DNA from: Dyadobacter psychrophilus
GTDB lineage: Bacteria > Bacteroidota > Bacteroidia > Cytophagales > Spirosomataceae
DNA length: 64,000 bases
Reading direction: 5' to 3'
NCBI RefSeq assembly: GCF_900167945.1
Contig: NZ_FUZA01000007.1
Coordinates: forward strand, 124,001-188,000
Positions 59,435 through 64,000 of the stretch are shown piece after piece (within the stretch, counting starts at the first letter, position 1; each line of letters begins with the position of its first letter). The notes below the pieces were generated by a model. That model was given only the letters and a program-made list of their open reading frames with translations. It did no database searches and was not told the origin of the DNA. The position numbers were made by a program, and so were the translations under genes.

Positions 59435-60811
59435 ATGCAATTTCAACGTTATTTTCTCTTAACATTAATCCTATTTCCAATGCTGTCGTGCCAAACAGAT
59501 TCCTACGTGCAGGAAAAACAGGTTACCAACGATTATGACTATCACCACGATCTGGATAACAACGACAATTTTTCACCTGATGGAAAATGGCTGGTTTATG
59601 ATACGCGTACAGACAACGGCGGCATTGCGGAGTCAGCGAAAATTGAAAAGGTCAACATTGAAACTGGCGAGAAAAAAATTCTTTTTCAAATAACAAACAA
59701 TGAAATATGGGGGCCGGGAGCTGGCGCGGTGAGTTATAGCCCGGTGCAGCAAGCAGTGGTTTTTATACACGGCTTGGCAAATAGCACAAAAGAAAATCCT
59801 TACCAGCAATGGCGGAGAACGGGCGTTATCATTGAAGACGCAAACCCGAACGTTCCTATCTATATGGATGCGCGGGATGTGACATTCCGCTTTACGCCCG
59901 GCGCATTGCGTGGCGGAACGCACCGGCACGAATGGAGCGGAGATGGAAAATGGATCGGTTTTACTTATAATGATGCCATCCTGAAAGCATTGGAAGACTC
60001 GACCGGGCAAAAGCGAAACCTGCGCACCATTGGCGTTTCAAAGAAAATTGGACGGGTTAATGTTGATAAAAATGATGAAAATGTTTCGGGTGAATGGTTC
60101 AGCGCATTAGTAGTCCGTGTTGTACCAAATCCTGCTCCGGGAAGTGATGAGATCAGCCATGCGGCGGGTGATAGCTGGGTCGGGACAAATGGTTATTTGC
60201 TCAAAAACGGCGAAAGGCAGATTGCGAGAGCATTTATTGGTCTCGTAAAAGACAAAAAGGGAAAGGATATCAATGAAGTATTTATCGTTGACATTCCCGA
60301 AGACATCACCCAACCGGGTGACTTTGGCCCATTGGAAGGAACAAAAGATGATTTCCCCATGCCGCCAAAAGGAACAACCCAAAGAAGACTGACATTCACG
60401 GGAGAAAACAAGTATCCCGGTTGCACAGGCGTCGTTAGGTCTTCGCCGGACGGAACTTCCCTCGCCTATCTCGCAAAAGATGAAAATGGGATTGAGCAAA
60501 TATTCCTGATCTCTCCATTTGGAGGCAAGCCACGCCAGCTTACGGCGCACGATTCCAATGTCTCAGGGAACGTGAGATGGCAACCGGATGGGAAAGCAGT
60601 GGGTTATATTCACGAAGGAAGCATTACTATTTGTAAAACCAATGATGCGCCTTTTGAGCAAAGAATCACAAAACTTACGCAGTCTACCAGTCCGGCACCC
60701 TCGAATTTGGTGTGCTCGCCCGACGGTAAAATGTTAGCATTCAACCGTTTGATACAAAAAGAACACAAAGCCCCTTCCCAGCAAATATTCGTGATCGAGG
60801 TGAGGATGTAG
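59435..60811 (+). CDS. YidR-like PD40 beta-propeller lipoprotein (DUF3748)
   Basis: The 458 aa product has a lipoprotein signal (lipobox MLSC, Cys19) and PD40/TolB-like repeats (NFSPDGKWLVYDTRTDNGG, PDGTSLAYLAKDENGIEQIFLISP, SPDGKMLAFNRL). Family-defining stretches are TPGALRGGTHRHEW, GKWIGFTYNDAIL and APGSDEISHAAGDSWVG, which match E. coli YidR, the DUF3748 family, as I recall its sequence. No biochemical role is known to me. It starts 4 bp after the toroid gene and precedes uxuA, so it probably takes part in glycan recognition or cleavage. Confidence 0.85.
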   Translation: MQFQRYFLLTLILFPMLSCQTDSYVQEKQVTNDYDYHHDLDNNDNFSPDGKWLVYDTRTDNGGIAESAKIEKVNIETGEKKILFQITNNEIWGPGAGAVSYSPVQQAVVFIHGLANSTKENPYQQWRRTGVIIEDANPNVPIYMDARDVTFRFTPGALRGGTHRHEWSGDGKWIGFTYNDAILKALEDSTGQKRNLRTIGVSKKIGRVNVDKNDENVSGEWFSALVVRVVPNPAPGSDEISHAAGDSWVGTNGYLLKNGERQIARAFIGLVKDKKGKDINEVFIVDIPEDITQPGDFGPLEGTKDDFPMPPKGTTQRRLTFTGENKYPGCTGVVRSSPDGTSLAYLAKDENGIEQIFLISPFGGKPRQLTAHDSNVSGNVRWQPDGKAVGYIHEGSITICKTNDAPFEQRITKLTQSTSPAPSNLVCSPDGKMLAFNRLIQKEHKAPSQQIFVIEVRM

Positions 60812-60867
60812 GGGGAAGCGCAAGCAATTGCGTCTGCATATTTATAACTTAATATGCAAATTATCCT

Positions 60868-62067
60868 ATGATCCATACCATGCGCTGGTTCGGGCCCAAT
60901 GATCCCGTCTCATTGATGGACATACGCCAGGCCGGGTGCGCCGGAATTGTCAGCGCGTTGCATCAGATACCAGTCGGAGATGTGTGGTCGGTTGAAGCGA
61001 TTGAGGAGCGAAAAGCTTTAATAGAGGCTGGTAATGAACAATATACACCGCTGCAATGGCTGGTTGTTGAAAGTCTTCCCGTTCACGAATACATTAAAAA
61101 AGGCCTCCCTACGCGCGAGCTTTACATTGAAAATTATAAGCAGTCATTAGAAAATCTGGCTGCCTGCGGAATTAAAACTGTTTGCTACAACTTCATGCCC
61201 GTATTGGACTGGTCGCGAACCCAACTCGATTATATAATGCCCGAAGGACATAAAACACTTCGCTTCGTTTGGGAGGATTTCGCACTTTTTGACCTCTATA
61301 TTCTTCGCAGACCAGATGCAGCTTCGGATTATGAACCGGAGATCCAACAGTCGGCTTTTGAAAAATTTGAGAAAATGTCCCCGGATGAAATTTCTGTTTT
61401 GACCAACACCGTTTTATTAGGTTTACCTGGCTCCGAAGAAGCTTTTGATCTCACTCATTTTCAAAGTTACCTGGACGCATATGCGCACATTGATGACAGG
61501 CAGCTGCGTGAAAACCTGTATTATTTTGTAAAAGCAGTCGCGCCGGTTGCGCAGGAACTTGGCGTTAATCTCTGCATTCATCCTGACGATCCACCTCGGT
61601 CTTTACTGGGCCTGCCCCGGGTTGTAAGCACCGAAGCTGATCTTGAAGAATTAATGCAAGCCAGTAATGTAAGGGCAAACGGAATTACTTTTTGCACCGG
61701 CTCACTCGGTGTAAGAGCTGATAATGACCTTGTTAACATCATTGAGCGATTCGGCGACCGCATTCATTTCGTGCATTTGAGAACAACAAAACGTGAAGAC
61801 GGAACGCGGAATTTTCACGAAGCGCCTCATCTTCATGGTGATGTGGATATGTACGCCGTGGTGAAAGCCTTGCTAACCGAAGAACAAAAGCGAAAAAAAG
61901 CTGGCTATCAGGACAATGCATTGCCTATGCGCCCCGATCACGGTTTCCAGATGCTCGATGATCTGCACAAGAAAACTTATCCCGGCTATTCGGGAATCGG
62001 GCGATTGAAAGCATTAGCAGAACTACGCGGACTCGAAACAGGGATTCAACGTGCTATCAGCCTTTAA
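60868..62067 (+). CDS. uxuA: Mannonate dehydratase
   Basis: UxuA dehydrates D-mannonate to 2-keto-3-deoxygluconate (KDG), the step after fructuronate reduction in glucuronate breakdown. The 399 aa protein starts MIHTMRWFGPNDPVSLMDIRQAGCAGIVSALH and contains IKTVCYNFMPVLDWSRTQL, LCIHPDDPPRSLLGLPRVVS and FVHLRTTKREDGTRNFHEAPHLHGDVDM, all in the family order with its metal-site His and Asp. It is followed by an SDR gene (39 bp) that likely supplies the mannonate. Confidence 0.96.
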   Translation: MIHTMRWFGPNDPVSLMDIRQAGCAGIVSALHQIPVGDVWSVEAIEERKALIEAGNEQYTPLQWLVVESLPVHEYIKKGLPTRELYIENYKQSLENLAACGIKTVCYNFMPVLDWSRTQLDYIMPEGHKTLRFVWEDFALFDLYILRRPDAASDYEPEIQQSAFEKFEKMSPDEISVLTNTVLLGLPGSEEAFDLTHFQSYLDAYAHIDDRQLRENLYYFVKAVAPVAQELGVNLCIHPDDPPRSLLGLPRVVSTEADLEELMQASNVRANGITFCTGSLGVRADNDLVNIIERFGDRIHFVHLRTTKREDGTRNFHEAPHLHGDVDMYAVVKALLTEEQKRKKAGYQDNALPMRPDHGFQMLDDLHKKTYPGYSGIGRLKALAELRGLETGIQRAISL

Positions 62068-62106
62068 AAACAACATTATACTTACTCAAACTTACGATTT
62101 ACAATA

Positions 62107-62895
62107 ATGCCTGATATTGAAATTAATAACGCAGCGGCTTTGAATGTCTTTTCTCTCGAAGGAAAATTGGTGCTGGTAACTGGTGGGGGCAGCGGAATTG
62201 GCTTTTACATTGCGCAAGCGATGATACAGTCAGGCGCAAAGGTAATTCTTACCGGCCGCAGGGAAGTGGTTTTGCAGGAAGCAGTGGGTTTACTGGGTCC
62301 CAATGCCAGCTATTTTGTGAATGATATTACGCAGCTCAGCACCATTCCGGACCTGATCGCATCAATCGAAGAAGCGCATGGCCCGATTGACATTCTGGTC
62401 AATAATGCGGGCATTAACATGAAAAAACATGCTATTGAAGTTACAGATGAAGATTTTGACCGGGTTATTCAGACCAATCTGCATGCTGTTTTCTCGGTTA
62501 CCAGGGAAGTTGGCAAACGCATGATTGCACGCAAGCAAGGCTCCATTATTATGATCACTTCTATGGCTGCATTATACGGAATTGACCGTGTGGTGGCTTA
62601 TACAGCTTCCAAATCTGCGGTTGGCGGAATGGTTAAGGCGCTGGCCACTGAATTTTCTCCCCATAATGTAAGGATAAATGCAGTCGCTCCCGGTTTTATA
62701 GAAACGCCCATGATGCTCACCGCCATGAACGGCGATCCGTCACGACGCGACAAAGCCATGGACCGCACGCCCATGGGAACCTGGGGAAAACCGGACGACA
62801 TAGGCTGGGCAGCCGTCTTCCTGGCCTCCCCCGCCGCCAAATTCATCACCGGCGTTTCACTGCCTGTGGACGGCGGCAATTCGATTGGATTTTAA
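62107..62895 (+). CDS. SDR oxidoreductase, probable fructuronate reductase / mannonate oxidoreductase
   Basis: The 262 aa classical short-chain dehydrogenase has the NAD(P) motif VTGGGSGIGFYIAQA, NNAGIN, catalytic Ser near SMAALYG, the YTASK catalytic pair (Tyr-x3-Lys) and the C-terminal SLPVDGGNSIGF. SDRs of this kind include gluconate 5-dehydrogenase, KduD and the SDR-type D-mannonate oxidoreductase. The position right after uxuA favours interconversion of fructuronate and mannonate; sequence alone does not settle the substrate. Confidence 0.9.
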   Translation: MPDIEINNAAALNVFSLEGKLVLVTGGGSGIGFYIAQAMIQSGAKVILTGRREVVLQEAVGLLGPNASYFVNDITQLSTIPDLIASIEEAHGPIDILVNNAGINMKKHAIEVTDEDFDRVIQTNLHAVFSVTREVGKRMIARKQGSIIMITSMAALYGIDRVVAYTASKSAVGGMVKALATEFSPHNVRINAVAPGFIETPMMLTAMNGDPSRRDKAMDRTPMGTWGKPDDIGWAAVFLASPAAKFITGVSLPVDGGNSIGF

Positions 62896-62928
62896 GTTAA
62901 AAACTGCTTAATCAAACATTTTAAAACC

Positions 62929-62953
62929 AGTTGACTTCAATTTGTAGTCAACT
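62929..62953. promoter_or_regulatory. Perfect inverted repeat before the ThuA gene
   Basis: AGTTGACT and AGTCAACT are exact complements, 8 bp arms separated by 9 nt, in the 100 bp gap after the SDR gene. There is no T-tract on the plus strand, so it is more likely an operator or mRNA-stability hairpin than a terminator. Confidence 0.45.
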
Positions 62954-62995
62954 AACAAAGACGAACTGTAAGACTTTAATATAACCCAATAACCA

Positions 62996-63838
62996 ATGAA
63001 GCAAAACAAATTCCTAAAACCTATTTATCTTCTCTTTACACTTTTGCTACTTAGTTCGGTAATATCGAACACCCAAGCCCAAAAAATCAAGTGGAATAAA
63101 GTCAAGGTTCTTATTTATACAAAGAACGGCAAGGGTTATGTACATGATAACATTGCTGCTTCGGTGGTGGCGATCCAGGCTTTGGGCAAGCAGCATGGAT
63201 TTGGGGTAGATGTGAGTGATGACCCTTTGACGTTTACGGATGAGAATTTGAAACAATATGATGCGCTTATTTTTTCAAATACAAACAATGATGTGTTTGA
63301 CACGGATGCTCAGCGCGTTGCATTAATGCGTTATATCCAGGCTGGTGGGAATTTCGTTGGCCTGCACTCGGCCTCAGGGACAGAACGGAAATGGAGATGG
63401 TTTAAGGATATGCTTGGCGGAACGTTTTTCTGGCACGAACCCGGACAAAGCTTCACAGTAAATGTCTTGGATTCCAAAAACCCTTCATTAGCGCACTTGC
63501 CGGCCAAATGGGAGCGCAAAACGGACGAATTTTATTTTGTAAAGGAAATGGGCGTGAACCTGACCGTTCTGGCTGTTAACGACCATTCAACGATTCAAAA
63601 ACCGGCTGGAAAAGCACTGGACACATTCGGAACGGTATTTCCTTCGGTTTGGTGGCATGAGTACGACGGAGGCCGCGCATTTTATACCTCGCTCGGGCAC
63701 CAGAAAGAAGATTACGAGCAGGAAGATTTGAGAAAACACATTCTGGGAGCCATTGAATGGGCAATAGGCCCGCAAAAGGCCAGAAATTACGGCAAGGCTT
63801 ATGCAACGAGCCCAACCGACGAAGTGCGTAAAAAATAA
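62996..63838 (+). CDS. Exported ThuA-domain protein
   Basis: The 280 aa product has a signal peptide (ending near NTQAQ) and a ThuA-like (trehalose-utilisation, class I glutamine-amidotransferase-like) domain: KVLIYTKNGKGYVHDNIAASV, LKQYDALIFSNTNNDVFDTDAQ, YIQAGGNFVGLHSASG and PSVWWHEYDGGRAFYTSLGH. These proteins are common next to secreted Gfo/Idh oxidoreductases in Bacteroidota and Planctomycetes sugar loci. The biochemical role is not settled. Here it precedes such a gene by 25 bp. Confidence 0.92.
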   Translation: MKQNKFLKPIYLLFTLLLLSSVISNTQAQKIKWNKVKVLIYTKNGKGYVHDNIAASVVAIQALGKQHGFGVDVSDDPLTFTDENLKQYDALIFSNTNNDVFDTDAQRVALMRYIQAGGNFVGLHSASGTERKWRWFKDMLGGTFFWHEPGQSFTVNVLDSKNPSLAHLPAKWERKTDEFYFVKEMGVNLTVLAVNDHSTIQKPAGKALDTFGTVFPSVWWHEYDGGRAFYTSLGHQKEDYEQEDLRKHILGAIEWAIGPQKARNYGKAYATSPTDEVRKK

Positions 63839-63863
63839 CAGCAAAACATTTATCCTGAATCCA

Positions 63864-64000
63864 ATGAAAAATTTAACAGAAGAAAACAGTCAGGACAGAA
63901 GGTCGTTCCTGAAAAGCGCTGCAACCGGAACTGCCGGCATTATTGCGGCCTCAATGTTCCCAACGATCGTCCCGGCAAGTGTTTTTGGCAAATTTGCGCC
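63864..64000 (+). CDS. Tat-exported protein, probably Gfo/Idh/MocA oxidoreductase (5' end)
   Basis: Only the first 45 codons are visible. They encode a Tat signal peptide with the twin-arginine motif RRSFLKS and a hydrophobic core (GIIAASMFPTIVPASVFG), which in this context (downstream of ThuA) is typical of secreted Gfo/Idh/MocA family oxidoreductases. The domain itself lies beyond the window. Confidence 0.65.
   Translation, partial: MKNLTEENSQDRRSFLKSAATGTAGIIAASMFPTIVPASVFGKFA

Noticed and set aside
1..64000. tRNA, rRNA, CRISPR arrays, insertion sequences, prophage genes
   Set aside because: I saw no cloverleaf, rRNA signature, regularly spaced repeat with unique spacers, transposase or integrase. 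A weak structure could still be missed without a search tool.

Overview
The window reads as a chromosomal segment of a Bacteroidota bacterium, most likely a Cytophagales/Spirosomaceae (Dyadobacter-like) organism. That placement is inferred from several things: start codons have no clear Shine-Dalgarno sequences; promoters match the Bacteroidota pattern TTG-N(17-23)-TAnnTTTG; there is a giant subtilase with a type IX secretion (T9SS) C-terminal sorting domain; a PorE-like OmpA lipoprotein is present; and many lipoproteins carry a Cys followed by charged residues. I found no tRNA, rRNA, CRISPR array, insertion sequence or prophage gene.

Positions 1-21,458 (all minus strand) hold the 5' part of carA and the long ribosomal super-cluster. 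Read from the right in transcription order it is rpsL-rpsG, an LRR lipoprotein gene, fusA, rpsJ, then rplC-D-W-B, rpsS, rplV, rpsC, rplP, rpmC, rpsQ, rplN-X-E, rpsN, rpsH, rplF-R, rpsE, rpmD, rplO, secY, map, infA, rpmJ, rpsM-K-D, rpoA, rplQ. No tuf or adk lies inside it. Terminator-like hairpins follow rpsG, fusA, rpsJ, rpsD and rplQ, and promoter motifs precede rpsL, the LRR gene, fusA, rplC and rpsH. The cluster is therefore probably several transcription units, and a lipoprotein gene with its own promoter interrupts the str segment.

Positions 21.8-32 kb (plus strand) encode envelope and stress functions: a PorE-like lipoprotein, a divergent and C-terminally short DASH-type cryptochrome, a LemA-TPM-TPM cluster, a coiled-coil membrane protein, a POT peptide transporter and an M13 peptidase lipoprotein. 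Positions 32-38.3 kb hold an amino-sugar locus: a GH20 hexosaminidase, a FucP/NagP-like transporter and a XylR-type regulator on the minus strand, with a NagX-like membrane acyltransferase divergent from them. Next come a secreted nucleoside hydrolase and a 1798-residue T9SS-exported subtilase. Positions 44.9-51.2 kb contain housekeeping genes (aroE, ribD, prmC, moxR-like, yidD, lgt), a small lipoprotein and an orphan ECF sigma factor.

Positions 51.8-64 kb form one tightly packed plus-strand operon that continues past the edge. It encodes a PfkB kinase-HAD phosphatase fusion translationally coupled (ATGA) to an exported lipoprotein built of a Reg_prop-like beta-propeller plus an alpha-helical toroid-like domain. 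A BNR/sialidase-fold protein, a second propeller-toroid paralogue, a YidR/DUF3748 lipoprotein, mannonate dehydratase (UxuA), an SDR oxidoreductase, a ThuA-domain protein and a Tat-exported protein (probably Gfo/Idh/MocA) follow. The layout suggests periplasmic breakdown of a uronate-containing glycan feeding the mannonate/KDG route, without SusC/SusD in view. This operon is the best candidate for an undescribed system in the window.
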